DNA from: Streptomyces sp. AV19
Lineage (GTDB): Bacteria; Actinomycetota; Actinomycetes; Streptomycetales; Streptomycetaceae
Direction of reading: 5' to 3'
Assembly (NCBI RefSeq): GCF_015999245.1
Contig: NZ_JAEAMR010000010.1
Location: forward strand, 900,046-953,946
Length of the DNA stretch: 53,901 nt
Below the pieces are notes generated by a model. That model made no database searches, was not told the DNA's origin, and worked only from the letters and a program-made list of their open reading frames with translations. Position numbers and translations under genes: made by a program. Numbering within the stretch: the first letter of the stretch is position 1; each line of letters opens with the position of its first letter. Shown piece by piece: positions 1-9,465 of this stretch.

Positions 1-1392
<1,392 letters not shown>

Positions 1393-1412
1393 GTTGCTCG
1401 CGTCCACTGTGT

Positions 1413-1458
1413 TGGTACTGCATGGGGGACCGTGTGGGAGAGTAGGACGCCGCCGAAC
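1413..1458 (+). pseudogene. 5S rRNA remnant: only the 3' third, fused to the 23S tail
   Basis: The segment with the words GGTACTGCA, GTGGGAGAGTAGGACGCCGCC and a GAAC end is the last ~46 nt of a ~120-nt actinobacterial 5S rRNA. The first ~70 nt of 5S (normally GTTTCGGTGGTCATAGCG and onward) and the 23S-5S spacer are absent. Only ~20 nt separate the mature 23S end from this remnant. The joint lies where 23S tail (TTGGTTCTG in relatives) and 5S (ATGGTACTG) share a TGGT(T/A)CTG word, as expected for a deletion or an assembly slip between short repeats. As written it cannot give a functional 5S rRNA. Confidence 0.8.
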
Positions 1459-1469
1459 TATCATTCAGT

Positions 1470-1503
1470 AAGCCCTGGTGGGAATTCGTTCCCACCAGGG
1501 CTT
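1470..1503 (+). terminator. rrn operon terminator hairpin
   Basis: A perfect 13-bp inverted repeat (AAGCCCTGGTGGG / CCCACCAGGGCTT) with an 8-nt loop starts about 12 nt after the 5S remnant and is followed by ATTTGCGTTT. Position and shape fit the intrinsic terminator of the rRNA operon. Confidence 0.85.
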
Positions 1504-1602
1504 ATTTGCGTTTACCCACCCCCCCTCCGCACATCCCTTCCGGAGTTACCGGTAAGGTCAAGAGGGCATCAAACAAGTACGTTCCCCACAGGAGGCTCCC
1601 GG

Positions 1603-2220
1603 GTGGAGGTCCAGGAGACGCGCGTCCAGACCGACCGCGTCCTCACCATCCCCAACATCCTCAGCATGGCGCGCCTGGTCGGCGTACCCGTCTTCCTGTG
1701 GCTGATCCTCCAGCCCGTCTTCGGCGGACCGAAGAGCGACGGTTGGGCGCTGCTGGTACTGGCCCTGAGCGGGGTCAGCGACTACCTCGACGGCAAGCTG
1801 GCCAGGCGTTGGAACCAGATCAGCAGTCTCGGCCGGCTCCTCGACCCGGCCGCCGACCGGCTCTACATCCTCTCCACCCTGGCCGGCCTCACCTGGCGCG
1901 GGATCCTGCCGCTCTGGCTGACCGCGGCCCTGTTGGCCCGTGAGGCGATGCTCCTGGTCATGGTGTGGATTCTGAGGCGGCACGGCTATCCGCCGCCGCA
2001 GGTGAACTTCCTCGGCAAGGCCGCGACGTTCAACCTGATGTACGCCTTCCCGCTGCTGCTTCTCAGTGACAGCGGTACCTGGCTGGATACACCGGCCACC
2101 GTTTTCGGATGGGCGTTCGCCGGATGGGGTACAACCCTCTATTGGTGGGCAGGGATCCTCTACGTGGTTCAGGTCCGCCGACTGGTCAAGGCGGATACCG
2201 CGGATACCACGGCCGACTGA
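1603..2220 (+). CDS. CDP-alcohol phosphatidyltransferase, likely cardiolipin synthase
   Basis: A 205-residue membrane enzyme. The family signature DG-x2-AR-x8-G-x3-D-x3-D is complete in DGKLARRWNQISSLGRLLD followed by PAAD. Several hydrophobic membrane segments flank it. The family transfers a phosphatidyl group from CDP-diacylglycerol to an alcohol at the cytoplasmic membrane. The actinobacterial member immediately before a mannose-1-phosphate guanylyltransferase (SCO1389 in S. coelicolor, from recall) was described as a eukaryote-like cardiolipin synthase, so phosphatidylglycerol is the likely acceptor. The GTG start is chosen because AGGAGG lies 7 nt upstream (1590-1595); a longer open frame begins inside rRNA and is rejected. 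A PgsA-like activity is the alternative. Confidence 0.9.
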   Translation: MEVQETRVQTDRVLTIPNILSMARLVGVPVFLWLILQPVFGGPKSDGWALLVLALSGVSDYLDGKLARRWNQISSLGRLLDPAADRLYILSTLAGLTWRGILPLWLTAALLAREAMLLVMVWILRRHGYPPPQVNFLGKAATFNLMYAFPLLLLSDSGTWLDTPATVFGWAFAGWGTTLYWWAGILYVVQVRRLVKADTADTTAD

Positions 2221-2295
2221 TCCCCGTGTAAGTCCCACGTTCAACCGGGCGTTTTGGTCGGCGGTCCGTCATCTCTCGAGGAGGACGCTTCCGAC

Positions 2296-4791
2296 ATGAA
2301 GGCCGTCGTGATGGCCGGTGGCGAAGGCACTCGCCTTCGCCCCATGACCTCAAGCATGCCCAAGCCGCTCCTGCCGGTGGCCAATCGCCCGATCATGGAG
2401 CATGTCCTCCGGCTGCTCAAGCGGCACGGGCTCACCGAGACGGTGGTGACCGTCCAGTTCCTCGCCTCCCTGGTGAAAAACTACTTCGGCGACGGCGAGG
2501 AGCTCGGAATGGAGCTCACCTATGCCAACGAGGAAAAGCCACTCGGCACCGCCGGCAGCGTCAAGAATGCTGAAGAGGCCCTCAAGGACGACACCTTTTT
2601 GGTCATCTCCGGTGACGCCCTGACCGATTTCGACCTGACCGATCTGATCCGGTTCCACCGGGAAAAGGGTGCCTTGGTCACGGTCTGCCTCACCCGGGTC
2701 CCCAATCCGCTGGAATTCGGCATCACCATCGTGGACGAGGCGGGCCGGGTGGAGCGCTTCCTGGAGAAGCCCACCTGGGGCCAGGTCTTCTCCGACACCG
2801 TGAATACGGGCATCTACGTCATGGAGCCCGAGGTCTTCCAGTACGTCGCCCCCGACGTCCCCGTCGACTGGTCGGGGGACGTCTTCCCCCAGCTGATGAA
2901 GGAGGGCAAGCCGGTCTACGGCTATGTCGCCGAGGGCTACTGGGAGGACGTCGGCACCCACGAGAGCTACGTCAAGGCCCAGGCCGACGTCCTCGAACGC
3001 AAGGTGGACGTCGAGATGGACGGTTTCGAGATCTCACCCGGCGTCTGGGTCGCCGAGGGAGCCGAGGTCCACCCCGACGCCGTCCTCCGCGGCCCGCTCT
3101 ACATCGGCGACTACGCGAAGGTCGAGGCCGCCGCGGAGATCCGCGAGCACACGGTCGTCGGCTCCAACGTCGTCGTCAAGAGCGGCGCCTTCCTCCACAA
3201 GGCCGTCGTCCACGACAACGTCTACATCGGCCAGCAGAGCAATCTGCGCGGCTGCGTCATCGGCAAGAACACCGACGTGATGCGTGCCTCCCGGATCGAG
3301 GACGGGGCCGTCATCGGCGACGAGTGTCTCATCGGTGAGGAATCGATCATCCAGGGGAACGTCCGGGTCTATCCCTTCAAGACCATCGAGGCCGGCGCCT
3401 TCGTCAACACCTCGGTGATCTGGGAGTCCCGCGGCCAGGCCCACCTCTTCGGCGCGCGGGGGGTGTCCGGCATCCTCAATGTGGAGATCACCCCCGAGCT
3501 GGCCGTACGGCTCGCGGGTGCGTATGCCACGACGCTCAAGAAGGGCGCGACCGTCACCACGGCGCGCGACCACTCGCGCGGCGCGCGCGCCCTCAAGCGG
3601 GCGGTGATCTCGGCCCTGCAGGCCAGCGCGATCGAGGTGCGCGACCTGGAGAACGTACCGCTGCCGGTGGCCCGTCAGCAGACCGCCCGGGGAAGCGCCG
3701 GCGGCATCATGATCCGTACCACTCCGGGTGTGCCGGACTCGGTCGACATCATGTTCTTCGACGAGCGCGGGGCGGACCTCTCGCAGGCGGGCCAGCGGAA
3801 GCTGGACCGGGTGTACGCCCGCCAGGAGTACCGGCGCGCGTTCCCCGGGGAGATCGGAGATCTCTCCTTCCCCTCCAGCGTCTACGACTCCTACTCGGGC
3901 GCGTTGCTGCGGTCCATCGACACTTCCGGCGTCGCCGAGGCCGGGCTCAAGGTCGTCGTCGACGCCTCCAACGGCAGCGCCGGCCTCGTGCTGCCCAGCC
4001 TCCTCGGCCGGCTCGGCGTGGAGGCGCTCACCATCAACTCCGGGCTCGACGAGGCGCGTCCGACCGAGACCGCCGACACCCGCCGTTCGGGGCTCGTGCG
4101 GCTCGGGGAGATCGTCGCCTCCGCGCGGGCGGCGTTCGGCGTGCGCTTCGACCCGGTGGGGGAGCGGATCTCCCTGGTGGACGAGCGCGGCCGCATCGTC
4201 GAGGACGACCGGGCCCTGCTGGTGCTGCTCGACCTGGTCGCCGCCGAGCGCCGCAGCGGCCGGGTGGCCCTGCCGGTGACCACCACCCGCATCGCCGAGC
4301 AGGTCGCGGCCTACCACGGTACGCAGGTGGAGTGGACGACGACGTCGCCGGACGACCTGACCCGGGTGGGCCGGGCCGATTCGACGATCTTCGGCGGGGA
4401 CGGGCGGGGCGGGTTCATCGTGCCGGAGTCCAGCAGCGTGTTCGACGGTACGGCGGCCTTCGTCCGGCTGACCGGTCTGGTGGCCCGCACCCAGCTCACG
4501 CTCAGTCAGATCGACGCGCGCATTCCCCGGGCCCACGTCCTGCGCCGCGACCTGGCGACGCCCTGGGCGGTCAAGGGGCTGGTGATGCGGCAGGTGGTCG
4601 AGGCGGCCGGTGACCGCTTCGTCGACACGACCGACGGCGTGCGGGTGGTGGAGGCCGACGGGCGGTGGGTGATGGTGCTGCCCGACCCCGCGGAGGCGGT
4701 GACGCACCTGTGGGCCGAGGGGCCTGACGACGCGTCCGCCCAGGCCCTGCTGGACGAGTGGTCGGCGGTCGTGGACGGTGCCGGCCGCTGA
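2296..4791 (+). CDS. Mannose-1-phosphate guanylyltransferase fused to a degenerate phosphomannomutase domain
   Basis: An 831-residue fusion. Residues 1 to about 235 are a nucleotidyltransferase with the signature AGGEGTRLRPMT and product-like GDALTDFD; about 250-370 are hexapeptide (left-handed beta-helix) repeats. The rest is a phosphomannomutase/phosphoglucomutase-like region. The first part should make GDP-mannose from mannose-1-phosphate and GTP for glycolipids and glycoproteins. The mutase part lacks its key residues: the phosphoserine loop (normally TASHNP) reads IRTTPG, and the metal loop (normally DGDGDR) reads DPVGER. It is therefore probably structural or regulatory. The ATG start has GAGGAGGA about 10 nt upstream. 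It sits 75 bp after the lipid synthase gene. Confidence 0.9.
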   Translation: MKAVVMAGGEGTRLRPMTSSMPKPLLPVANRPIMEHVLRLLKRHGLTETVVTVQFLASLVKNYFGDGEELGMELTYANEEKPLGTAGSVKNAEEALKDDTFLVISGDALTDFDLTDLIRFHREKGALVTVCLTRVPNPLEFGITIVDEAGRVERFLEKPTWGQVFSDTVNTGIYVMEPEVFQYVAPDVPVDWSGDVFPQLMKEGKPVYGYVAEGYWEDVGTHESYVKAQADVLERKVDVEMDGFEISPGVWVAEGAEVHPDAVLRGPLYIGDYAKVEAAAEIREHTVVGSNVVVKSGAFLHKAVVHDNVYIGQQSNLRGCVIGKNTDVMRASRIEDGAVIGDECLIGEESIIQGNVRVYPFKTIEAGAFVNTSVIWESRGQAHLFGARGVSGILNVEITPELAVRLAGAYATTLKKGATVTTARDHSRGARALKRAVISALQASAIEVRDLENVPLPVARQQTARGSAGGIMIRTTPGVPDSVDIMFFDERGADLSQAGQRKLDRVYARQEYRRAFPGEIGDLSFPSSVYDSYSGALLRSIDTSGVAEAGLKVVVDASNGSAGLVLPSLLGRLGVEALTINSGLDEARPTETADTRRSGLVRLGEIVASARAAFGVRFDPVGERISLVDERGRIVEDDRALLVLLDLVAAERRSGRVALPVTTTRIAEQVAAYHGTQVEWTTTSPDDLTRVGRADSTIFGGDGRGGFIVPESSSVFDGTAAFVRLTGLVARTQLTLSQIDARIPRAHVLRRDLATPWAVKGLVMRQVVEAAGDRFVDTTDGVRVVEADGRWVMVLPDPAEAVTHLWAEGPDDASAQALLDEWSAVVDGAGR

Positions 4792-4880
4792 GTCCGTACG
4801 CGCCGTGAGGCGCCGTCTTCCCGGTCCGGATCCGGCACGCCGGTGGGGCCATTGGGAGACGGCGCCTCCGACGTGCGACG

Positions 4881-5807
4881 ATGTGCGGCATGTCGCAGCA
4901 GCCCCCCGTTCGGAGCACTTCCGCGCCGCCCCCGCGCCCCGATGCCTCCATGTCGCTGCTGACCAACGTGATGGACCACAGCCTGGACGAGGGGTACGCG
5001 GAGGCGGCGGCCCGGCGGGCCGAGGGCGGTACGGGGCTGCCGGGCCGGCTGCGGGCCAAGCTGGGGCTCGCCGCGGGGCTGTTGCTGGCCGCGGTCGTGG
5101 TGACGCTCGGGGCGGCGCAGGCGCGGATATCGGCACCGACGCTGGCCAAGGAGCGCGAGCAGCTCATCAACCGCATCGAGTCGGAGACCTCGGCGGCGGA
5201 CTCGTTGCAGAAGAACGTCGACGCCCTGCGGGAGACCGTCGGCGACCGGCAGCGCGAGGCCCTGGAGGAACACGGCGGGGACAAGGCCGAGTTGGTCTCC
5301 CTGCTCGCCGGCGCGACTCCGGTGCGGGGCCAGGGGCTCAAGGTGGTCGTCGACGACGCCAAGCAGGCCAAGACCGGTGGCGGCGGCCCCCGGGAGAGCA
5401 GCGGCTTCTCGGACACCGGCCGGGTGCGCGACCGTGACATGCAACGCATCGTCAACGGGCTGTGGCAGGCGGGTGCGGAGGCCGTCGCCATCAACGATCA
5501 GCGCCTGACGTCGTTGTCGGCGATCCGGGCGGCCGGGGACGCCATACTGGTCGACAACAAGCCGCTGGTTCCGCCGTACACGGTGCTGGCGATCGGCGAC
5601 GGCAAGCGGATGAGCACGGCGTTCCAGGACAGTGTGGACGGTCAGTACCTGCACGTCCTCCAGCAGAACTACGGGGTCAGGGCGAACATCTCCGTCGAGG
5701 AGGACGTCCGGCTGCCGGCCGCGCCGAGCCTGATCGTCCGTACCGCACGACCGCAGGATGGCGGTGCGGCCGGCCGCACCGCCGACACAGGGAAGGGCAC
5801 ATCGTGA
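4881..5807 (+). CDS. DUF881 family membrane-anchored protein
   Basis: About 308 residues. A cytoplasmic N-terminus is followed by one membrane helix (near residues 58-78, GLAAGLLLAAVVVTLG), a coiled-coil stretch (LAKEREQLINRIESETS...), and an extracytoplasmic DUF881 domain with the typical GAEAVAINDQRLT motif. Biochemical function is unknown. It forms a tight unit with the small basic protein and a second DUF881 gene, an arrangement shared with mycobacteria (Rv1823-Rv1825 from recall). The start is ambiguous: ATG 4881 or ATG 4890 (MSQQPPV), neither with a clear ribosome-binding site. Its TGA overlaps the next gene's GTG. Confidence 0.88.
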   Translation: MCGMSQQPPVRSTSAPPPRPDASMSLLTNVMDHSLDEGYAEAAARRAEGGTGLPGRLRAKLGLAAGLLLAAVVVTLGAAQARISAPTLAKEREQLINRIESETSAADSLQKNVDALRETVGDRQREALEEHGGDKAELVSLLAGATPVRGQGLKVVVDDAKQAKTGGGGPRESSGFSDTGRVRDRDMQRIVNGLWQAGAEAVAINDQRLTSLSAIRAAGDAILVDNKPLVPPYTVLAIGDGKRMSTAFQDSVDGQYLHVLQQNYGVRANISVEEDVRLPAAPSLIVRTARPQDGGAAGRTADTGKGTS

Positions 5808-6136
5808 TCGCCGTATTGGGCCTCGTCGTGGGAGTGGTGGTGGGACTGGTCGTCCGCCCCGTGGTGCCGACGGCGGTCGAGCCCTACCTGCCCATCGCCG
5901 TGGTGGCCGCGCTGGACGCCGTGTTCGGCGGGTTGCGGGCGATGCTGGACGGGATCTTCGACGACAAGGTCTTCGTGGTGTCGTTCCTGTCCAACGTCGT
6001 CGTGGCGGCCCTGATCGTCTTCCTGGGCGACAAGCTGGGCGTCGGGGCGCAGCTGTCGACGGGTGTGGTGGTCGTCCTGGGCATCCGCATCTTCTCCAAC
6101 GCCGCCGCGATCCGGCGGCACGTCTTCCGGGCGTGA
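5804..6136 (+). CDS. sbp: Small basic protein (Sbp, DUF1290)
   Basis: A 110-residue, very hydrophobic protein with three or so membrane segments. It contains the family's conserved VPTAVEPYLPIAVVAALDAV and FDDKVF-like sequences and ends basic (AAIRRHVFRA). The GTG start overlaps the upstream stop in a GTGA arrangement, implying translational coupling. In Firmicutes and Actinobacteria Sbp genes lie beside division or DUF881 genes; the molecular role is not established. It is probably a membrane partner of the two flanking DUF881 proteins. Confidence 0.9.
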   Translation: MIAVLGLVVGVVVGLVVRPVVPTAVEPYLPIAVVAALDAVFGGLRAMLDGIFDDKVFVVSFLSNVVVAALIVFLGDKLGVGAQLSTGVVVVLGIRIFSNAAAIRRHVFRA

Positions 6137-6141
6137 GGCCG

Positions 6142-6999
6142 ATGAGCACCGACGACACGCCCGAGGAGCCGAAGGGTTCCGGTCCCGGGCGCCCGGAAGA
6201 GCCGGAGGGGCCGAAGGGGCCTGAGGGGCCCGAGAAACCGGTGGAGGCGGCGCGGGAGGCGGAACCCCCGCCCCCGTCCGTGACGGGGCGTCAGCGGCTG
6301 CTGCACGCGCTCTGGCCGCCCCGGTTCACCCGGGCGCAGCTGACGATGGCGGTGCTGTTGTGTGTGCTGGGGCTGGCCCTGGCGATCCAGGTGCGGTCCA
6401 ACAGCGAGAGCAGCGTGCTGCGCGGGGCGCGCCAGGAGGATCTGGTGCGGATCCTGGACGAGTTGGACAACCGCACCAAGCGTCTGGAGGATGAGAAGCG
6501 GCGGTTGGAGAGCCAGCGCACGGAGCTGGAGAGCAGTTCCAACCAGGCCGCCGAGGCCCGCAAGCAGACGGAGCAGAAGGAGCAGCAGCTCGGCGTGCTG
6601 GCGGGTACGGTGGCTGCCCAGGGGCCGGGCATCGTGCTCACGGTGAGCGACCCCAAGGGAGCGGTCGAGCCGGACTCGCTGCTGGACGCCATCCAGGAGC
6701 TGCGTGCCGCGGGGGCCGAGGCGATCCAGATCAACGATGTCCGCGTGGTCGCCGGCACATACTTCTCGGGTGGTGCGGGGAAGGTGGAGATCGACGGCAA
6801 GAAGATCTCCCAGCCGTACAAGTTCAAGGTCATCGGCAAGCCCGACGATCTGAGGCCGGCGCTCAACATCCCCGGCGGTGTGGTGCAGACTCTGCAGAAG
6901 GAACAGGCGGGGGTGGACATCTCCCGGTCTGAGAAGATCACTGTTGACGCCTTGCGTCCGGCGAAGCGGCCTGACTACGCTCGGTCGTCATCGCAGTGA
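6142..6999 (+). CDS. DUF881 family membrane-anchored protein, second copy
   Basis: A 285-residue paralogue of the protein two genes upstream. The N-terminus is rich in Pro, Glu and Lys/Gly (about 45 residues of low complexity). A membrane helix (AQLTMAVLLCVLGLALAIQV) follows, then a long coiled coil (LVRILDELDNRTKRLEDEKR...), then the DUF881 domain with GAEAIQINDVRVV. The short coiled-coil stalk and external domain suggest assembly with the first DUF881 protein and Sbp. ATG 6142 is 5 nt after the sbp stop. No function can be assigned beyond this. Confidence 0.88.
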   Translation: MSTDDTPEEPKGSGPGRPEEPEGPKGPEGPEKPVEAAREAEPPPPSVTGRQRLLHALWPPRFTRAQLTMAVLLCVLGLALAIQVRSNSESSVLRGARQEDLVRILDELDNRTKRLEDEKRRLESQRTELESSSNQAAEARKQTEQKEQQLGVLAGTVAAQGPGIVLTVSDPKGAVEPDSLLDAIQELRAAGAEAIQINDVRVVAGTYFSGGAGKVEIDGKKISQPYKFKVIGKPDDLRPALNIPGGVVQTLQKEQAGVDISRSEKITVDALRPAKRPDYARSSSQ

Positions 7000-7189
7000 G
7001 ACAGGCGCACGCAGGAGCTCTGCGGGGAGGGCGGGAAGTTGCGGGGGGTCGGCGCACCAAGAACGGGGTGCGTGATGGAAACTGTCTGTTGGCCTTGGAC
7101 GTTGTAAGGATGTCCAGGTCGGACGGTGTGTGCATCGAGGGTTTGTCCTGCCCCACGGGCGGGTCTGTTTCGGTCAAGGGGAATCGCCC

Positions 7190-7942
7190 GTGAAGTTGTT
7201 TGCGAAGTTGTTCGGCAAGAGCGCACGCCAGAGCGGCGGCAGTGGTGCCGCCCGCCACCGGGCCGCGGGTCCGGTGGAAGGCGAGGAGCGGGGCCAGGAA
7301 GGCCGCCCTCTGTTCCGCGACCAGACGGGCGGTCCGGGAGTCGCTCCCGAGGACCCCTCGGCGACGGGTCGCATAGGTTTCGGCACTCCGCCGGGAGCGG
7401 GGGAAGGCGCCGGGCAGGTCTGTACCAGGTGCGGCCACCGGAACGGTGAGAACAGCCGGTTCTGCTCCAACTGCGGCGCGCCGCTGCGGCCCGGTGCCGT
7501 GGCCGAGCGGGCCTCGGAGACCACCTCCACCATCTCGATCTCGGGTCTTGAGGCGTACGACTCGGAGACCACCGGGCAGACCCCCATCCCGTCGCTCTCC
7601 CCGGAGGCCCAGGCCGCGGTGGAGGCGCTGCCGGCGGGGTCGGCACTGCTGGTTGTCCGGCGCGGCCCGAACTCGGGCAGCCGCTTCCTGCTGGACGGCG
7701 AGGTGACCACCGCGGGCCGGCACCCGCAGAGCGACATCTTCCTCGACGACGTGACCGTCTCCCGGCGGCACGTGGAGTTCCGCCGCGGCCAGGACGGCAG
7801 CTTCACCGTCACGGACGTCGGCAGCCTCAACGGCACGTACGTGAACCGGGAGCAGATCGACTCCGTGGTGCTGGCGAACGGCGACGAGGTGCAGATCGGC
7901 AAGTATCGCCTGGTCTTCTTCGGCAGCCAGCGGGGCATCTGA
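7190..7942 (+). CDS. garA: FHA-domain protein, GarA/OdhI-like metabolic switch
   Basis: A 250-residue protein in three parts. First is a charged N-terminus. Next is a zinc ribbon with Cys at about 78, 81, 92 and 95 (CTRCG...CSNCG). Then comes a C-terminal FHA domain (about 155-245) with GRHPQSDIFLDD, SRRH and LNGTYVN. Between ribbon and FHA lies SETTSTIS, resembling the ETT phospho-threonine site of GarA/OdhI. In relatives phosphorylation there by Ser/Thr kinases folds onto the FHA domain and releases 2-oxoglutarate dehydrogenase and glutamate enzymes. The zinc ribbon is an addition relative to mycobacterial GarA. The GTG start is supported by AAGGGGA upstream. Neighbouring ftsR supports the GarA identity. 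Confidence 0.85.
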   Translation: MKLFAKLFGKSARQSGGSGAARHRAAGPVEGEERGQEGRPLFRDQTGGPGVAPEDPSATGRIGFGTPPGAGEGAGQVCTRCGHRNGENSRFCSNCGAPLRPGAVAERASETTSTISISGLEAYDSETTGQTPIPSLSPEAQAAVEALPAGSALLVVRRGPNSGSRFLLDGEVTTAGRHPQSDIFLDDVTVSRRHVEFRRGQDGSFTVTDVGSLNGTYVNREQIDSVVLANGDEVQIGKYRLVFFGSQRGI

Positions 7943-7960
7943 CCCACCCCAGGAAGGGCC

Positions 7961-8725
7961 ATGCTTCAGACACCGTCGGGCGGCGCCGGATCCTCCGGCA
8001 CCGCCGGTGCGGAGGGCCGGCCGGTGAGCATCGGCACGGTGCTCACCGTGCTGCGCGAGGAGTTCCCCGAGGTCACCATCTCCAAGATCCGTTTCCTGGA
8101 GGCGGAGGGCCTGGTGGAGCCGCAGCGCACGCCGTCCGGCTACCGGAAGTTCAGCCCGGCGGACGTGGAGCGGCTCGCCCAGGTGCTGCGGATGCAGCGC
8201 GACCACTATCTGCCGCTGAAGGTCATCCGGGAGCACCTGGACGCGCTGGAGCGGGGCGAGCGCGTACCGCTCCCGTCCCCGGGGCAGCCCCGGGACGCCC
8301 TCGATCTGCCCGAGGACGCTGTCGAGGCGGTGGAGGCCGGTGACGTTCCCGCGCCTTCTTCGCGAGTCGGCCGGGCCGAGCTGCTGACCGCCGCCGGGGC
8401 GACCGAGGCGGAGCTGGTGGAATGGGAGTCCTACGGGCTGGTCGCGCCCCACTCGGACGGCGCATTTGCCGCCGATTCCGTGGCTGTCGCCCGGCTCGTC
8501 GCCGACCTGGGGCGATTTGGTCTGGAGCCGCGTCACCTGCGGGCCATGAAGGCCGCCGCCGACCGCGAGGCCGGCCTGGTCGAACAGGTGGTCGCACCAC
8601 TGCGCAGGCACCGCAACCCACAGACCAGGGCGCACGCCGAGGCGACCGCGCGGGAGCTGGCCGGACTTTCCGTACGGCTGCACGCGGCCTTGGTGCAGTC
8701 CGCGCTGCAGCAGCGCGGACAGTGA
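7961..8725 (+). CDS. ftsR: MerR-family regulator, FtsR-like
   Basis: A 254-residue protein with an N-terminal MerR winged helix (about residues 22-90: SIGTVLTVLREEFPEVTISKIRFLEAEGLV, then PSGYRKFS and VERLAQVLRMQRD). A second, less conserved helical region follows (about 130-250). The family member next to garA is FtsR in corynebacteria and Rv1828 in M. tuberculosis, a regulator of ftsZ and cell growth. The ATG has AGGAAGG 4 nt upstream and lies 18 bp after the FHA gene, so the two are probably co-transcribed. No effector-binding cysteines typical of metal-sensing MerR proteins are seen. Confidence 0.85.
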   Translation: MLQTPSGGAGSSGTAGAEGRPVSIGTVLTVLREEFPEVTISKIRFLEAEGLVEPQRTPSGYRKFSPADVERLAQVLRMQRDHYLPLKVIREHLDALERGERVPLPSPGQPRDALDLPEDAVEAVEAGDVPAPSSRVGRAELLTAAGATEAELVEWESYGLVAPHSDGAFAADSVAVARLVADLGRFGLEPRHLRAMKAAADREAGLVEQVVAPLRRHRNPQTRAHAEATARELAGLSVRLHAALVQSALQQRGQ

Positions 8726-8776
8726 GCGGGACGTCCCGACTACCCAAACCCGGCGGGCACGTCCTAGGGTTGCTGT

Positions 8777-9250
8777 GTGAACGAGCTCGATGTCGTGGGT
8801 GTCCGGGTGGAAATGCCGTCCAACCAGCCGATCGTGCTCCTGCGCGAAGTGGGAGGCGACCGCTACCTCCCTATCTGGATCGGCCCGGGGGAGGCGACGG
8901 CCATTGCCTTCGCCCAGCAGGGCATGGCCCCGGCCCGGCCGCTGACCCATGACCTGTTCAAGGACGTGCTGGACGCGGTCGGCCAGCAGCTCGCCGAGGT
9001 CCGGATCACGGACCTGCGCGAGGGCGTGTTCTACGCGGAGCTCGTCTTCGCCAGCGGGGTGGAGGTCAGCGCGCGGCCGTCCGACGCCATAGCGCTGGCG
9101 CTGCGCACCGGTACGCCGATCTACGGCAGCGACGGTGTGCTGGACGACGCGGGCATCGCGATTCCGGACGAGCAGGAGGACGAGGTGGAGAAGTTCCGCG
9201 AGTTCCTCGACCAGATCTCGCCGGAGGACTTCGGCACCAGCAATCAGTGA
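8777..9250 (+). CDS. DUF151 bifunctional nuclease family protein
   Basis: A 157-residue protein of the bifunctional nuclease (BFN, DUF151) family. It shows the family sequences LPIWIGPGEATAIA, ARPLTHDLFKDVL, VFYAEL and SARPSDAIALALR. Plant and thermotoga members have DNase/RNase activity; the bacterial role is unclear. The GTG start has no ribosome-binding site, but a -10-like TAGGGT sits at 8765-8770, six bases before it, so the mRNA may be leaderless. It lies between two MerR genes exactly as Rv1829 does in mycobacteria. Confidence 0.88.
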   Translation: MNELDVVGVRVEMPSNQPIVLLREVGGDRYLPIWIGPGEATAIAFAQQGMAPARPLTHDLFKDVLDAVGQQLAEVRITDLREGVFYAELVFASGVEVSARPSDAIALALRTGTPIYGSDGVLDDAGIAIPDEQEDEVEKFREFLDQISPEDFGTSNQ

Positions 9251-9379
9251 GGGCCCGTCGAGCGGCGGCCGTGGGCGGCCGGCGAGGCGCGGTCCCGGGC
9301 CGGAAAAAGGGCGGTCCGGGCGCATTCGAGTAGCCTTTCCCCTTATGGGGATACGTAAAACCACTCTCAGGGTGATTAT

Positions 9380-9397
9380 CACTCGGCGTGCCGAGTG
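9380..9397. promoter_or_regulatory. Perfect 8-bp inverted repeat upstream of the second MerR gene
   Basis: CACTCGGC-GT-GCCGAGTG is a perfect palindrome 10 bp upstream of the -35 box of the next promoter. It is not followed by a T-run, so it is more likely an operator than a terminator, although it could end the nuclease transcript. Confidence 0.45.
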
Positions 9398-9406
9398 TGG
9401 CGATCG

Positions 9407-9435
9407 TTGACGCACCCCGAGCGACTGCCTACCGT
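9407..9435 (+). promoter_or_regulatory. Vegetative (HrdB-type) promoter of the second MerR gene
   Basis: TTGACG at 9407-9412 and TACCGT at 9430-9435 are separated by exactly 17 bp and lie about 30 bp before the GTG of the MerR gene. This is close to the streptomycete principal sigma factor consensus. Confidence 0.7.
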
Positions 9436-9465
9436 CGAGAAGGCAGGTCAAGGACGGAGGTCGGC

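Noticed and set aside
3034..5136. A 700-codon open frame on the minus strand opposite the GDP-mannose gene and the first DUF881 gene
   Set aside because: It is antisense to two well-recognised genes. It is His/Arg/Pro-rich with no family features, as expected from high-GC frame shadows.
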